From assembly GCF_001467825.1 (NCBI RefSeq), contig NZ_LNYK01000014.1:189973-253972 (forward strand): DNA of 64,000 bases. The letters are read 5' to 3'. The position numbers and the translations under genes were made by a program. Positions within the stretch are counted from its first letter, which is position 1. The number at the start of each line of letters is the position of its first letter. This document shows, piece by piece, positions 19,701-29,436 of this stretch. The notes under the pieces were generated by a model, which did no database searches, was not told the DNA's origin, and saw nothing but the letters and a program-made list of their open reading frames with translations. This DNA comes from Legionella londiniensis. Its GTDB lineage: Bacteria > Pseudomonadota > Gammaproteobacteria > Legionellales > Legionellaceae.

Positions 19701-20564
19701 GCTGCATCTTCTGCCTCTAATTACTTACCGGGGCAGATTCCAAATCTTGATATCAATATTAAGGAGCTCAAACTTGGCGATATTGATTTGGGGCGATTGA
19801 GCCTACAGGGCAAAAATAAAAAAACTATTTGGCAATTGACCAGGTTCCTCCTGGAGTCGCCTTTTTATCAGTTGAATCTGGAAGGAGAGTGGCGGCGAAA
19901 TGACAAGGAAAACCGCACTGATATTCAGGGTCGGCTTTATATGAATGACTTGGCGCAAAGCCTGTCGCGCTGGCACGTATCGCCTGTAGTTGAAGCGCAT
20001 TACGGCCAGGTCTTTATCCATAGCAGCTGGCCTGGGGCATTTTCTGATTTTTCGCTGGCGAAAATTAAAGGGCATATTACAATGACCTTTAAAGAAGGAA
20101 GAATCAGCAATCTAAGCCCTGAGACAGAAGAAAAACTGGGGTTAGGCAAATTGCTTAGTATTCTAAGCTTACAGACTATTCCCAGGCGGCTCAAATTGGA
20201 TTTCAGCGACTTGGCTAATGATGGATACAGTTTTGATGTGTTCAAAGGGGGATTTATCCTGAAAGATGGGGTTATGAGCACCACAGATACATACATAGAC
20301 GGGCCGGTTGCCTATGCTGGCATTAAGGGAGATTTGGATTTGGCAAGAAAGTTATATGATCTGGAGCTTAGGGTTTCTCCTCACATCACGGCCAGCCTGC
20401 CGGTAGTTGCAACTATTGCAGGAGGGCCGGTTGCCGGAATCGCAACCTGGATTGCCAGTAAATTGATTAGTCACAGTATGCAGAAAATCAGTGGTTATAC
20501 TTATAAAATTACAGGTCCCTGGCTAAAGCCGGTTGTGCAGCAAGTCAGTATTATCAAATCATAG
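16680..20564 (+). CDS. yhdP: YhdP family AsmA-like inner-membrane protein (lipid transport)
   Basis: YhdP, TamB and YdbH are long AsmA-like bridges that carry phospholipids from inner to outer membrane in E. coli. This 1294-residue protein has the same size and plan. A cytosolic N terminus precedes one membrane helix (TGLFLAVAFIFAAIVFSLF, about residues 41-60), then a long periplasmic beta-rich region, and finally the DUF3971/AsmA-like C-terminal block (YSFDVFKGGFILKDGVMSTT, then VAYAGIKGDLDLA). The ATG at 16680 with GGAAG upstream is preferred to a TTG/ATG region at 16650. It overlaps the rarA 3' end. Confidence 0.88.
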   Translation: MSNQKSQISQSDHEAILSTDNTSSKQEKKQVSFVRRWLKKTGLFLAVAFIFAAIVFSLFRALTPLAAQYKSEIEEHLSNLIGQPVRINRIETSWYWFEPVLKLEQVQVLDARNHAIQLSTLLIGINLLSSIWHWHIQPGVLYIDDLHLILHQKKDSWQIEGLDQNREMRFAEAEYRALLGWLMLQHKIIAKNISATVYLEDGSLLPVKDIRLSVLNRSGHYHVKARANLSQTPETDLTFLADLNSHDLNQTNGQAYLALKDINPQQWQALLPYKKYLFQGGRGNISLWFDFVDSSLKNCQAILDFRNLSLKKQDGNRTHFAQMLKANLALTPTLEGWELAGDHIELGLEGKKWPQNQIWVEYQRAAEAYRIYVKSLYLEPLLFANIDWPEKIKPVIAAKPEGVLNNLQLLIKQGELHYFLSQFKNISWMATRDVPGMSNLSGVLHWQPKEGHLELDSRNATLTPKSLPPIKFKNIQGVLDWKALSHGMRISLDHVLLVNPDLTISARGVWDKAFTDDGGNIRLVAKYSADNAAKWLAYLPRDYLKPKLYTWLKNNIHRIEKASGQLKVDGPIADFPFDKQPGEFHFSNYLSGLDLTFKEKWPLTQNVNVNLYFNKRNLEADVHYAELDDMIVKQVNLRIDDLGLDHETLLLHGKTKTQADKLLRYVKHSPLNDRLAKLNMLKMDGDVDLELRLEIPLYPENDAIFASGRVDFNENKVVADYAMQQLELNQLKGSLLFDEQGITHSDLGASLLGDPVVMSIHSVRSNKPYTEVNISGHTATELLQKKFDLPMLSFMQGSIQFIARMTLTDDPHDLDHIHISTPLTGVAIDLPSPFGKTSQQISPLDIEIDFNPQTAVRLYVNFDDTISAKLWFKRQGQQFLLHKGMVRIGSGYVSEPRQRGISLVGTLPSLNWQNWQSVLAKFPDGSSSSGLFEKIRYIDIKLAQFIFGKLVYQNFIFKARKQTKDQWSLDLVHRDILAKLQYNPVNNHLSGEVSHLSIPKKDWGEEYAASSASNYLPGQIPNLDINIKELKLGDIDLGRLSLQGKNKKTIWQLTRFLLESPFYQLNLEGEWRRNDKENRTDIQGRLYMNDLAQSLSRWHVSPVVEAHYGQVFIHSSWPGAFSDFSLAKIKGHITMTFKEGRISNLSPETEEKLGLGKLLSILSLQTIPRRLKLDFSDLANDGYSFDVFKGGFILKDGVMSTTDTYIDGPVAYAGIKGDLDLARKLYDLELRVSPHITASLPVVATIAGGPVAGIATWIASKLISHSMQKISGYTYKITGPWLKPVVQQVSIIKS

Positions 20565-20656
20565 ATAACTGCACAGAAAGGCGTTAAACGGGTGCGGTGC
20601 GACCAGTACTGTTTCTATTTAACGGTACTTATGAATGGGAAAGGGATAAGAACTGC

Positions 20657-21199
20657 ATGTGGTGGGCGTTGATACAACAATATTGGCAGATATGTATATT
20701 TAAGCGATCTCCTGCGGATACGCCACATTCTCATTTTTTATTAATCGTCGTGCTTTGTTTATTTCTATTTATATTGGTGATGCAATGGGAAATGGTTGAT
20801 TTTGAACAGCAATTTTCATTACTATCCACATTCGCCGCGGCGATTTCGCTTGTGATTTCATATGGCTTATATACTTTTATTTTGTTGTATTCTTTAAATT
20901 TGTCTAATCGATTCATCCAGACAGTAACGTGTTTGTATGCCAGTCATTTAATTGTGCATATATTGGCTTTTCCCTTGATTGTTGCGACCCCGTATTTAGG
21001 CTCGGAAATTGCTCCAAAATTTGCCCCAACCCTTTTTGCGCTTCTTTATTTGTTGCTGGCCTTGAGTTTAACGATATGGCAGTTTATGCTTGCTGCTTAT
21101 ATTTATAAGAAAGCAATATCTACTCATTACTTTTCTGCGGTGCTTGCAAGCTTTGGTCTGCTTGCAACAAACATGTTAATGGTTTCTTTTTGGCGTTAA
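20657..21199 (+). CDS. four-helix integral membrane protein, unknown function
   Basis: I do not recognise this gene. The 180-residue product (from the ATG at 20657; an in-frame GTG at 20597 would add 20 residues) has about five hydrophobic stretches: LLIVVLCLFLFILVM, LLSTFAAAISLVISYGLY, LIVHILAFPLIVATPYL, LFALLYLLLALSLTIW and a C-terminal VLASFGLLATNMLMVSF. It ends two bases before mpl, so it is probably translationally linked to cell-wall recycling. The topology resembles small Yip1-like membrane proteins, but no signature supports a name. Confidence 0.7.
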   Translation: MWWALIQQYWQICIFKRSPADTPHSHFLLIVVLCLFLFILVMQWEMVDFEQQFSLLSTFAAAISLVISYGLYTFILLYSLNLSNRFIQTVTCLYASHLIVHILAFPLIVATPYLGSEIAPKFAPTLFALLYLLLALSLTIWQFMLAAYIYKKAISTHYFSAVLASFGLLATNMLMVSFWR

Positions 21200-21201
21200 T
21201 T

Positions 21202-22578
21202 ATGCATCTTCATATTTTAGGTTTAAGCGGAACCTTTATGAGCGCGCTGGCTATATTGGCAAGGCGGGCGGGTTTTTATATTACCGGAAATGACGCGAAT
21301 TGCTATCCGCCAATCAGTGATTTGCTCGCTGCCAATGGTATTCATTGGATAGAAGGTTATGAGGAAAGCTCTGAAGCATTGAAAGCGGATTGCGTGATTA
21401 TCGGCAATGCAATCAAGCGGGGAATGCCTGTAGTGGAAGCCGTCTTAAATAAGGGAAAGGGATATATTTCAGGCCCGCAATGGCTTGCAGAAAACATTTT
21501 ATCCCGTTATCGGGTAATCGCTGTTGCTGGCACCCATGGTAAAACCACCACCACTTCCATGCTTGCATTCATATTACAAAAAGCAGACTTGGATCCTGGT
21601 TTTTTGATTGGTGGGGTTGCGGCAAATTTTAATAGCAGCGCGCACCTGGGAAAGGGAGAATGGTTTGTCATTGAAGCGGATGAGTATGACAGTGCCTTTT
21701 TTGATAAAAGGCCAAAATTCATGCATTATCGCCCCGAGCTTGCAATCATCAATAATCTCGAGTTTGACCACGCTGATATTTACCCTGATTTGGCTGCAAT
21801 TCAGCAGCAGTTTCATTATTTTTTAAAGACAATTCCCGGGCGCGGTTTGGTTGTCAAACCTTCTTCTGATGAAGCTTTGAAAATGGTCCTCGAAAAAGGT
21901 TGTTATTGTCCGGTTCAGGAATTTGGTTTAAACGGCAATCCGGAATGGCGGGCAGAACTTTTGGATGATTCGGGGCAAAGCTTTCGAGTCTTTCAAAAAG
22001 GGCAATGTGTTGCTGAAGTGAGCTGGGATCTGATTGGTTCATTCAATGTGGAAAATGCACTCGCCGCAATTGCTGCAAGCAGCCATGCCGGCGTTTCCCC
22101 TGGAGTTGCCGCGCGGATTCTTTCGCGATATAAACCAGTCAAGCGCCGGCTGGAAGTAAAATCAGTTGTTTCCGGCGTTACCATCTATGATGATTTTGCC
22201 CATCATCCGACTGCAATTGAAAAGACGATCAATGCTTTGCGAAAAAGCGCAAGACATAAAAAAATATATGCCGTCATGGAGTTCGCTTCATATACCATGC
22301 GTACCGGCGCTCATGCGGGACGCTTGAAAGAAGCCTTGTCAAAGGCCGATGAGGTATTTATTTTAAATTCAGTTGATTTCAATTTGGAAGCAATAGCAAA
22401 GGATTGGCATTTTGCTTATCATTTATTGCCTTCGACAGAGGCTATTATTAATGCCTTAACCCATAAAGTCTCCGAAGGAGACGCAGTTTTGGTTATGAGT
22501 AATCGCGGGTTTAATCAAATTCATAAAAATCTTGAAAATAGCTTAAAAAATCGAATGAAGGACAAGTATGCGTCTTAA
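21202..22578 (+). CDS. mpl: UDP-MurNAc:L-Ala-gamma-D-Glu-meso-DAP ligase
   Basis: Mpl attaches recycled murein tripeptide to UDP-MurNAc, saving cell-wall peptide. The 458-residue protein is a Mur ligase: N-terminal MHLHILGLSGTFM, then ITGNDANCYPP, the ATP-binding VAGTHGKTTTTSMLAF, the ADEYDSAFFDKRPKF block and the Mpl/MurC-type YDDFAHHPTAI. The ATG at 21202 aligns exactly with E. coli Mpl; an upstream in-frame TTG at 21190 is within the preceding gene. It overlaps rimI by 11 bases. Confidence 0.95.
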   Translation: MHLHILGLSGTFMSALAILARRAGFYITGNDANCYPPISDLLAANGIHWIEGYEESSEALKADCVIIGNAIKRGMPVVEAVLNKGKGYISGPQWLAENILSRYRVIAVAGTHGKTTTTSMLAFILQKADLDPGFLIGGVAANFNSSAHLGKGEWFVIEADEYDSAFFDKRPKFMHYRPELAIINNLEFDHADIYPDLAAIQQQFHYFLKTIPGRGLVVKPSSDEALKMVLEKGCYCPVQEFGLNGNPEWRAELLDDSGQSFRVFQKGQCVAEVSWDLIGSFNVENALAAIAASSHAGVSPGVAARILSRYKPVKRRLEVKSVVSGVTIYDDFAHHPTAIEKTINALRKSARHKKIYAVMEFASYTMRTGAHAGRLKEALSKADEVFILNSVDFNLEAIAKDWHFAYHLLPSTEAIINALTHKVSEGDAVLVMSNRGFNQIHKNLENSLKNRMKDKYAS

Positions 22579-23023
22579 TGTGCGGCCCATGCAAAAAGAA
22601 GATCTGAATTCGGTTTATTCCATTGAACTTTCTGCTCATCGCGCTCCATGGAGTCATGCCATTCTTAAGGATTGCCTTTTGGTGGGATATGACTGCAGAG
22701 TGCTTGAGATCGAAGAGGAAGGCAGGTCAATTATAGCAGGCTATATTATCTCCCGTTATCAGGCCAGCAAGTGCCACGTACTCAATTTATGCATTGCGCC
22801 GGTTCATCAAAAAAAAGGCTTGGGGCAATATTTGTTACAGACCCTAATTGACTCTTTCGCAGCTACATGGATAAATTCCGTGATGCTCGAAGTTCGTCCG
22901 AGCAATGAGGCGGCATTGGCTCTTTATAAAAAAATGGGATTTTTGCAAATTGATATTAAAAATTCATACTATCGTGACGCAAGCGGCACAGAAGATGCCA
23001 TTGTACTTGCCAAAATAATTTAA
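22568..23023 (+). CDS. rimI: ribosomal protein bS18 alanine N-acetyltransferase (GNAT)
   Basis: RimI acetylates the N-terminal alanine of ribosomal protein bS18. The 151-residue GNAT-fold protein has the acetyl-CoA-binding motif HQKKGLGQYLLQTLID (R/Q-x-x-G-x-G/A) and LEVRPSNEAALALYKKMGF, typical of RimI. It also has the N-terminal AHRAPWSHAIL that matches RimI's EQRAHSHPW-like region. It overlaps mpl by 11 bases. A different GNAT specificity cannot be ruled out, but length and motifs favour RimI. Confidence 0.88.
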   Translation: MRLNVRPMQKEDLNSVYSIELSAHRAPWSHAILKDCLLVGYDCRVLEIEEEGRSIIAGYIISRYQASKCHVLNLCIAPVHQKKGLGQYLLQTLIDSFAATWINSVMLEVRPSNEAALALYKKMGFLQIDIKNSYYRDASGTEDAIVLAKII

Positions 23024-23041
23024 GCCAAGCCAGGCCGCTTG

Positions 23042-23056
23042 ATTGGGTTTCCCAAT
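23042..23056. terminator. small hairpin after rimI
   Basis: ATTGGG-TTT-CCCAAT is a six-pair hairpin with a three-base loop shortly after the rimI stop, between convergent genes. The following bases are only moderately T-rich, so strength is doubtful. Confidence 0.35.
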
Positions 23057-23086
23057 ACATATTTAACCATGATTAAACCCTACGCA

Positions 23087-23854
23087 TTACATCCGGTGTA
23101 AAAATGCCTGTAAATGCAATTTATCCTCTTCTTCTGCAAGGTAGCGGCGCAGGTTCGTTAATGCATTTTGATATTCAGATTGATTGAGGTTGCCGCGCAT
23201 CAATTCAAAGCGAAGATACACGCAATAAGTATTTAAAACATCCGTTTCACAATAATTACGGATTCCATGGATGTCGCCTTCCAAGTATGCCTCCCATACT
23301 TTATCCCCATGCATTCCCATTTTACCCGGAAAACCAAGCATCGTCGCTATCTCATCGAGGGGCGCGCAGGCTTTCATCTGGTAGGCAGACAAAACATCCA
23401 TTAAATCGAGGTGACGATAATGGTATCGATTAAGATAATTATTCCAGCGAAAAGCCTGTTCCCGCTCGCCAATTTCCCAGTAGCCGGGAGCTTCAATCCC
23501 ATGAAACAATGCCCTGTAATGCAAGACAGGCAGGTCAAATCCTCCGCCATTCCAGCTGACCAGTGTCGGTTTGTGCTTCTCAATACCCTTAAAAAACCGC
23601 TGAACCAGTTCTTTTTCATCAGCGTCTTCACTGCCCAGCGACCATACTTTAAGGTGCCTGTCATTGCTGATAACCAAGGAGATGGCAACAATTTTCTGCA
23701 GATAATGAGGCAAGAATTCATGACCAACCTTGGCGCGTCTCATTGCAAAGAGGGCGTTTGCCGTGTCTCTGTCATCCAGGCCGTCAAGCTCATAGAGTTT
23801 TCGTCCATTTTCAATGTCCGGAACTGTCTCGATATCAAATACCAGTATAGTCAT
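23087..23854 (-). CDS. predicted 3'-5' exonuclease (PolB-exonuclease-like)
   Basis: A 255-residue DEDD-family exonuclease. Exo I is LVFDIETVPD at the N terminus (D and E metal ligands), Exo II is LVSWNGGGFDLPVLHYRA around residue 100, and Exo III is YCETDVLNTYCVYLRF with the DEDDy-type spacing. This architecture matches the family described as predicted 3'-5' exonucleases related to the DNA polymerase B exonuclease domain; no polymerase domain is attached. It stands alone, convergent with rimI. Its cellular substrate (DNA or RNA) is not established from sequence. Confidence 0.85.
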   Translation of the reverse strand: MTILVFDIETVPDIENGRKLYELDGLDDRDTANALFAMRRAKVGHEFLPHYLQKIVAISLVISNDRHLKVWSLGSEDADEKELVQRFFKGIEKHKPTLVSWNGGGFDLPVLHYRALFHGIEAPGYWEIGEREQAFRWNNYLNRYHYRHLDLMDVLSAYQMKACAPLDEIATMLGFPGKMGMHGDKVWEAYLEGDIHGIRNYCETDVLNTYCVYLRFELMRGNLNQSEYQNALTNLRRYLAEEEDKLHLQAFLHRM

Positions 23855-24000
23855 AAGGTTTCAGGAAAAAATAATTTGATGCACTAGCGTAGAAGATAAG
23901 AAGTTTAAAAAAACATCCCTGCAAAAACAACCATAATACTTGCTATTTTAATGCAGGCTCGTTAACCTTCGCACCATTATTTCACCCATAGGCACATACA

Positions 24001-24786
24001 ATGCCAAGCATTGAAATTTATCAAGTTGATGCCTTTACAGATAAGGTGTTTCATGGAAACCCCGCTGCTGTATGTTTATTAAAAGAATGGCTTAATGATG
24101 AGCTGTTACAAGCCATTGCCATTGAAAACAATTTATCCGAAACCGCTTTTGTCATCGAAGATGATGACGGCTATCAGTTGCGTTGGTTTACTCCCAATGG
24201 CGAAATCAATTTATGCGGGCATGCTACCCTTGCTGCCGGCTTTGTTTTATTTGAAATGGGGGCTCATCATACGCAACCCATTTATTTCTCAACTTTAAGC
24301 GGAAGATTATCGGTTTGGAAAAAGGGTGAACGGTTATTGATGGATTTTCCGCGCCTCAGTTTTAATGAACTTGAATCGCCGGGCCAATTAAAAGAAATGA
24401 TAGATCAGCCTTTAGTGCAAGCTTATGCCAGCGAACTTGATTACCTGGTTTTACTGGCCGAGGAAAAACAGGTCTATCAGGCTCAAGTCGATTTAAAAGC
24501 GCTGGCCAAACTGCCAAAACGCGGATTAATATTGACCGCAAAAAGCAGCGAGGTGGATTTTTACTCGCGGTGTTTTTATCCAAAACACCATATCCCTGAA
24601 GATCCCGTTACAGGTTCTGCCCATTGCGTTCTCGCCCCTTTTTGGGCTGCAAAACTTGGCAAATCCAGCCTGCGCGCTCATCAGGGAGTTTCCCGGAAAG
24701 GGGAAGTGTTCTGCGAAGTACTCCCGGAGCGGGTTTGCATTTCGGGCTCATGCCGTTGGTATCTTAAGGGACATTTAGTTATCTAG
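24001..24786 (+). CDS. PhzF family isomerase/epimerase-like protein
   Basis: PhzF-like proteins share the diaminopimelate epimerase fold. The 261-residue product begins IEIYQVDAFTDKVFHGNPAAVC, has the active-site NNLSETAFV (catalytic Glu) and the second-half FTPNGEINLCGHATLAAG and EDPVTGSAHCVLAPFW blocks, all hallmark positions. The PhzF enzyme itself isomerises a phenazine precursor, but no phenazine genes are nearby, so this is a family assignment only. It is a single-gene unit with its own upstream region. Confidence 0.9.
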   Translation: MPSIEIYQVDAFTDKVFHGNPAAVCLLKEWLNDELLQAIAIENNLSETAFVIEDDDGYQLRWFTPNGEINLCGHATLAAGFVLFEMGAHHTQPIYFSTLSGRLSVWKKGERLLMDFPRLSFNELESPGQLKEMIDQPLVQAYASELDYLVLLAEEKQVYQAQVDLKALAKLPKRGLILTAKSSEVDFYSRCFYPKHHIPEDPVTGSAHCVLAPFWAAKLGKSSLRAHQGVSRKGEVFCEVLPERVCISGSCRWYLKGHLVI

Positions 24787-25069
24787 ATATTTGCTTTTAT
24801 CCATGCGAGCCAAGGTAAGATCATATCATTTTAATAAAAAAATGACGTGCTAAATCGTGCAAAGCTTGACTTATCCGCGCCTTAGAAAATCCATTTCTAA
24901 TGATAGTTCTTGGCTTGCTGCTTGGATTTCCTGATGCTTGTAAATAACACAAATAAAACATGATGCGGTCAAAGTATGATTTTGCCCTGCCATACAAGCG
25001 ACTTGATGTTGTTATTCTCTTTTGGCCGTGATAAAAATGCGAAACATGATTCAATGGAGTGATGTTTTT

Positions 25070-25954
25070 ATGTGGGATTCAAAAGGTAAATTATTCCGTA
25101 AGCGGGTTGACGAAAACCCTCCTCTGCAGGTTGTAGGCGCAATCAATGCCTATTCTGCCATGCTGGCTGAAAAGGCAGGAGCCAGGGCAATTTATCTTTC
25201 CGGAGCCGGAGTTGCCAATGCTTCTCATGGCTTACCTGATTTGGGTATGACTGGATTGGCCGAAGTCCTTGAGGACGCACGCCGCATTATCGAGGCTTCT
25301 TCTTTGCCTCTTCTGGTGGATATTGATACAGGCTGGGGGCATGCGTTTAACATTGCCCGAACGGTCAAGCTCATGGAAAGTGCCGGTGTTGCAGCTGTCC
25401 ATATTGAAGATCAAGTGGTTGCCAAGCGGTGTGGCCATCGGCCTAATAAAGCCATTGTCAGCATGCGGGAAATGGGTGATCGCATCAAGGCAGCCACTGA
25501 TGCCCGCCAAGATGAAAATTTTGTCATTATGGCTCGGACAGATGCATTTGCACAGGAAGGTTTGGATGCGTCAATAGAACGCGCTCAATTTTATATTGAG
25601 CAGGGCGCCGACATGATATTCCCTGAAGCATTAACTTCATTAAGCGACTACCGTGCTTTTGCCAGTAAAGTTCAGGCACCGATTCTTGCCAATATCACTG
25701 AATTTGGAAAAACGCCTTTATTTACGCGCGCTGAACTAAAGGAAGCAAGGGTGAAGCTGATTTTATACCCTCTTAGTGCTTTTCGTGCCATGTCTTATGC
25801 TGCCGCAAAGGTGTACAGAGACATCATTGAATTTGGAACACAAAAGCATATGCTTGAAGATATGCAAACACGCGAGGAATTATACGAAGTTTTGAACTAT
25901 CAGGACTTTGAACGAAAACTGGATGAATACACGGGAGGACAGGATGACAAATAA
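25070..25954 (+). CDS. prpB: 2-methylisocitrate lyase
   Basis: Splits 2-methylisocitrate into pyruvate and succinate, the last step of the methylcitrate cycle that removes propionyl-CoA. The 294-residue protein has the isocitrate-lyase-superfamily signature KRCGHRPNK, the metal-site [16 protein letters not shown] and VIMARTDA. The ATG at 25070 (GGAGTGA upstream) aligns with E. coli PrpB; an earlier in-frame start at 25022 would add 16 unrelated residues. It overlaps prpC by 11 bases. The 283-base region upstream shows no recognisable operator and there is no prpR next door. Confidence 0.95.
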   Translation: MWDSKGKLFRKRVDENPPLQVVGAINAYSAMLAEKAGARAIYLSGAGVANASHGLPDLGMTGLAEVLEDARRIIEASSLPLLVDIDTGWGHAFNIARTVKLMESAGVAAVHIEDQVVAKRCGHRPNKAIVSMREMGDRIKAATDARQDENFVIMARTDAFAQEGLDASIERAQFYIEQGADMIFPEALTSLSDYRAFASKVQAPILANITEFGKTPLFTRAELKEARVKLILYPLSAFRAMSYAAAKVYRDIIEFGTQKHMLEDMQTREELYEVLNYQDFERKLDEYTGGQDDK

Positions 25955-27062
25955 AGCAGGCGGCCTAGCTGGCGTTGTAGCCGGACAATCAGCAATAGCA
26001 ACGGTTGGCCAAGGCGGCGTAGGGCTTAATTACAGGGGATATTCAATTGATGATTTGGCGGAAAAAGCATCTTTTGAGGAGGTGGCCTATTTACTTCTCT
26101 ACGGCAAACTTCCAAATCAAAGTGAACTTGATAAATACAAAGAAAAATTGATGAGGTTACGTTCCATACCTGAAGATATTAAAACTTTATTAAAGTTAAT
26201 TCCTAAAAAGGCGCATCCTATGGATGTTTTGCGTACAGCCTGTTCGATGCTTGGCACCATAGAGCCGGAGAATGATTTCAGCGAGCAATATGATATAGCA
26301 GATCGTTTATTGGCACTCTTTCCAGGCATAATGTGCTACTGGTATGCCTATCATTATCAGGGAAGAGAAATCACAGGCACAAGTCATGAAGAGACAACAG
26401 GCGGTCATTTCCTGGAATTGCTGCATGGAGAAAAACCGCCTAAACTTCATCGGGACATGATGAATGTTTCGCTTATCTTGTATGCAGAACATGAATTTAA
26501 TGCATCAACTTTTGCTGCCCGCGTGACTGCGGCGACCCTTTCCGATTTTTATTCCGCTATTACCACAGCCATTGGAACATTACGTGGACCCTTGCACGGC
26601 GGCGCAAATGAAGCAGCGATGGAATTGATCAGCCGTTTTAGAGCCGCGGATGAGGCAGAACAGCAATTGAAAATAATGTTGGCTAATAAGGAAAAAATTA
26701 TGGGTTTTGGTCATCGTGTCTATAAACACAATGACCCGCGTTCTCCCATCATCAAAACATGGTCAAAGAAATTAGCTGAATCCCAGGATGATTTACTGCT
26801 ATATGAAATATCCGAGCGTATAGAAAAAGTTATGTGGGAAGAGAAAAAACTGTTCCCTAATCTCGATTTCTACAGCGCTTCAGCCTACCATTACTGCGGC
26901 ATTCCAACATCCCTTTTCACCCCCATTTTTGTCATGTCCCGTATTACAGGATGGTCTGCGCATGTATTTGAGCAGCGGGCGGATAACCGGTTAATCAGGC
27001 CTACTTCTGAATATACAGGACCTGAGGCAAAATCATTTATCGCAATCGATGAGAGGGAATAA
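25944..27062 (+). CDS. prpC: 2-methylcitrate synthase
   Basis: Condenses propionyl-CoA with oxaloacetate. The 372-residue citrate-synthase-fold protein carries the N-terminal [15 protein letters not shown] typical of PrpC and the catalytic histidine blocks [25 protein letters not shown] and [14 protein letters not shown]. The final RPTSEYTGP motif is also present. The ATG at 25944 follows GGGAGGACAGG; it overlaps prpB. Citrate synthase is the alternative, but context and the short N terminus favour PrpC. Confidence 0.95.
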   Translation: MTNKAGGLAGVVAGQSAIATVGQGGVGLNYRGYSIDDLAEKASFEEVAYLLLYGKLPNQSELDKYKEKLMRLRSIPEDIKTLLKLIPKKAHPMDVLRTACSMLGTIEPENDFSEQYDIADRLLALFPGIMCYWYAYHYQGREITGTSHEETTGGHFLELLHGEKPPKLHRDMMNVSLILYAEHEFNASTFAARVTAATLSDFYSAITTAIGTLRGPLHGGANEAAMELISRFRAADEAEQQLKIMLANKEKIMGFGHRVYKHNDPRSPIIKTWSKKLAESQDDLLLYEISERIEKVMWEEKKLFPNLDFYSASAYHYCGIPTSLFTPIFVMSRITGWSAHVFEQRADNRLIRPTSEYTGPEAKSFIAIDERE

Positions 27063-27063
27063 C

Positions 27064-28518
27064 ATGCGTTCAGCAGCAGAAGACAATGTTAAACCTGGTT
27101 ATGATCAGGTCATGGTAGATATAGCCGATTATGTGCTTGATTATCAAATCGACAGTGTCGAGGCTTATGATACAGCCAGACTGTGTTTGATGGACACACT
27201 TGGATGCGGAATATTGGCGCTTAATTTTCGTGAATGCACAAAACTCTTAGGGCCCGTTGTACCTGGCGCGATATTGCCCGGCGGTGCGCGTGTGCCAGGC
27301 ACCAGTTATGAGCTGGATCCTGTCACTGCTGCATTTAACATTTCCACGATGAATCGTTGGCTGGATTTCAATGATACCTGGCTTGCTGCTGAATGGGGGC
27401 ATCCGTCGGACAATCTGGGCGCTATTTTAGCTGTAGCAGATTATTTGAGCAGGCAAAATATTAAACAAGGGAAAAAGTTGTTGCGTATGCATGATGTGCT
27501 GACTTCTATGATTAAGGCACATGAAATTCAGGGATGTATGGCTTTAGAAAACAGTTTCAATCGGGTTGGCTTGGATCATGTCATCCTGGTCAAGCTGGCA
27601 AGTGCGGCGGTCGTTGCCAAGTTGTTACGCAATGATAAGGACATGTTGTTACGGACGATTTCCCAGGTTTTTGTCGATGGCCAGAGCCTTCGGACTTATC
27701 GTCATGCTCCGAATGCCGGTTCCAGAAAATCCTGGGCGGCAGGAGACGCGGCAGCCCGTGCCGTTGAGCTTGCATTAATCACCGAAGCAGGGGAAATGGG
27801 TTACCCCAGTGCGCTTAGCGCCCCGACATGGGGGTTTTATGATGTATTATTTAAGGGAAATAAATTTAAATTTCAAAGGCCTTATGGCAGCTATGTGATG
27901 GAAAATGTGCTCTTTAAACTGTCTTACCCTGCTGAATTTCATGCACAGACTGCCGTGGAGTGCGCGGTCAAACTCCATAATGAGGTTAAGGATAAATTGG
28001 ATGAAATTGACCGCATTGAAATAATCACCCATCAGTCAGCTATCCGTATTATCAGCAAGCAGGGGCCACTGCATAATCCGGCTGATAGAGACCATTGCCT
28101 GCAATATATGGTAGCGGTAGCATTAATTCATGGGGATCTTCGCGCCGAACATTATGAGGATGAAGCAGCGCAGGATCCCCGCATTGATAAACTGCGGGAA
28201 AAAATGCAAGTCAGTGAAAATGAACAATTTTCCAGGGATTATCATGATCCTGAGAAACGTTCTATTGCTAACAGCATTCAGGTTATTTTTAAAAACGGCA
28301 GCAAAAGCGAGCGCGTCACAATAGAATATCCAATTGGCCATAAACGGCGCCGTAGAGAGGGTTTCCCCGTACTGCTGGATAAATTCACGCGCAACCTAAA
28401 GACCCAATTTTCAGCTCATAAAACCGAGAAAATTCTTAAGGCAATGGAGGATACCAACATGCTTGCAGAAATGAGTGTTGAAGAGTTTATGACGATGTGG
28501 ACGGCGGATAATCAATAA
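27064..28518 (+). CDS. prpD: 2-methylcitrate dehydratase
   Basis: Dehydrates 2-methylcitrate to 2-methyl-cis-aconitate in the methylcitrate cycle. The 484-residue length equals E. coli PrpD, and family blocks such as [33 protein letters not shown] and [17 protein letters not shown] are clear. The ATG at 27064 follows GAGAGGGAATAAC and begins two bases after prpC ends. The usual prpBCD order is kept. Hydration to methylisocitrate would rely on an aconitase elsewhere, because neither acnD nor prpF is in the window. Confidence 0.95.
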   Translation: MRSAAEDNVKPGYDQVMVDIADYVLDYQIDSVEAYDTARLCLMDTLGCGILALNFRECTKLLGPVVPGAILPGGARVPGTSYELDPVTAAFNISTMNRWLDFNDTWLAAEWGHPSDNLGAILAVADYLSRQNIKQGKKLLRMHDVLTSMIKAHEIQGCMALENSFNRVGLDHVILVKLASAAVVAKLLRNDKDMLLRTISQVFVDGQSLRTYRHAPNAGSRKSWAAGDAAARAVELALITEAGEMGYPSALSAPTWGFYDVLFKGNKFKFQRPYGSYVMENVLFKLSYPAEFHAQTAVECAVKLHNEVKDKLDEIDRIEIITHQSAIRIISKQGPLHNPADRDHCLQYMVAVALIHGDLRAEHYEDEAAQDPRIDKLREKMQVSENEQFSRDYHDPEKRSIANSIQVIFKNGSKSERVTIEYPIGHKRRRREGFPVLLDKFTRNLKTQFSAHKTEKILKAMEDTNMLAEMSVEEFMTMWTADNQ

Positions 28519-28547
28519 AATTCATCCTGGGCTCTGTTTCTGATTTT

Positions 28548-28573
28548 CCCGTATTAGCAAAGCGTAATACGGG
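28548..28573. repeat. REP-like palindrome between prpD and ppsR
   Basis: CCCGTATTA and TAATACGGG form a perfect nine-pair stem around GCAAAGCG. It lies in the gap between two convergent genes and matches the element at 63293. There is no strong T-run on either side. Confidence 0.75.
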
Positions 28574-28620
28574 TTAAAGAGTTTTTGATGATCCGGATTT
28601 TATTTCAAGAACGGAGGTGA

Positions 28621-29436
28621 TTAAAGTCTTCGTTTAATACCTGCTGTAGCAATAATTTTAGTAGCAATTTCTTCAATAGAATAACGAGTGGAATTCAGAA
28701 AGGGGATATGTTCGCGCTGATACATGGCTTCGACTTCGTTGATTTCCCGCCGGCATTGTTCCATGGAGGAATATTGGCTGTCTGGCCGCCGTTCCGCCCG
28801 AATCTGCTGTAAACGGACGGGATCGATGGTTAATCCAAAGAGTTTATTTTTATAGGGTTTTAAAATTTCAGGCAGCTTAAATTCCGCCAATTCATTATCG
28901 GTAAAAGGATAATTGGCTGCCAAAATGCCAAATTGCAAGGCCATATACAGGCAGCTTGGCGTTTTCCCACACCTTGAAACCCCAATTAAAATGATATCAG
29001 CCTTATCATAATCACGTATTTTAATTCCATCATCATGATCCAGGGCGTAATTGACAGCTTCTATACGCAGATCATAAAATTTTGCATTGGATACGCCATG
29101 CTTTCGCCCCACCGTATATGAGGACTTGATATTCAATTCCTGCTCCAGGGGTGCTAAAAAGGTGTTAAATAAATCAAAAATGCATGCTTTTGCTTGCTTG
29201 ATGAAGGCAGAGATTTCCGGATTTACAAGCGTGATAAACACCAAAGGCTTGACTCCGGTTTCTTCATAACATCGGTTTAGCTCTTCAGTCAGTTTCGCCG
29301 CTTTTTCCAGATTATCAATGTATGGAATGGTTTTTTTTTCAAACTCAATTTGTTCAAACTGGGTCAACAAGCTATTGCCCAGTGATTCGGCAGTTAATCC
29401 TGTGCCGTCGGAAATCATATAGACATGTCGTTTCAT
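28621..29436 (-). CDS. ppsR: phosphoenolpyruvate synthase regulatory protein (DUF299)
   Basis: Bifunctional ADP-dependent kinase and phosphorylase that switches PEP synthase off and on. The 271-residue protein has MISDGTGLTAESLGNSLL at the N terminus, the P-loop GVSRCGKTPSCLYMA at about residue 153, and DIILIGVSRCGKT-type context typical of the family. The C-terminal RPDSQYSSMEQCRREINE block also fits. No ppsA is present here. It is convergent with prpBCD, which is metabolically reasonable because both touch pyruvate and PEP. Confidence 0.93.
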   Translation of the reverse strand: MKRHVYMISDGTGLTAESLGNSLLTQFEQIEFEKKTIPYIDNLEKAAKLTEELNRCYEETGVKPLVFITLVNPEISAFIKQAKACIFDLFNTFLAPLEQELNIKSSYTVGRKHGVSNAKFYDLRIEAVNYALDHDDGIKIRDYDKADIILIGVSRCGKTPSCLYMALQFGILAANYPFTDNELAEFKLPEILKPYKNKLFGLTIDPVRLQQIRAERRPDSQYSSMEQCRREINEVEAMYQREHIPFLNSTRYSIEEIATKIIATAGIKRRL

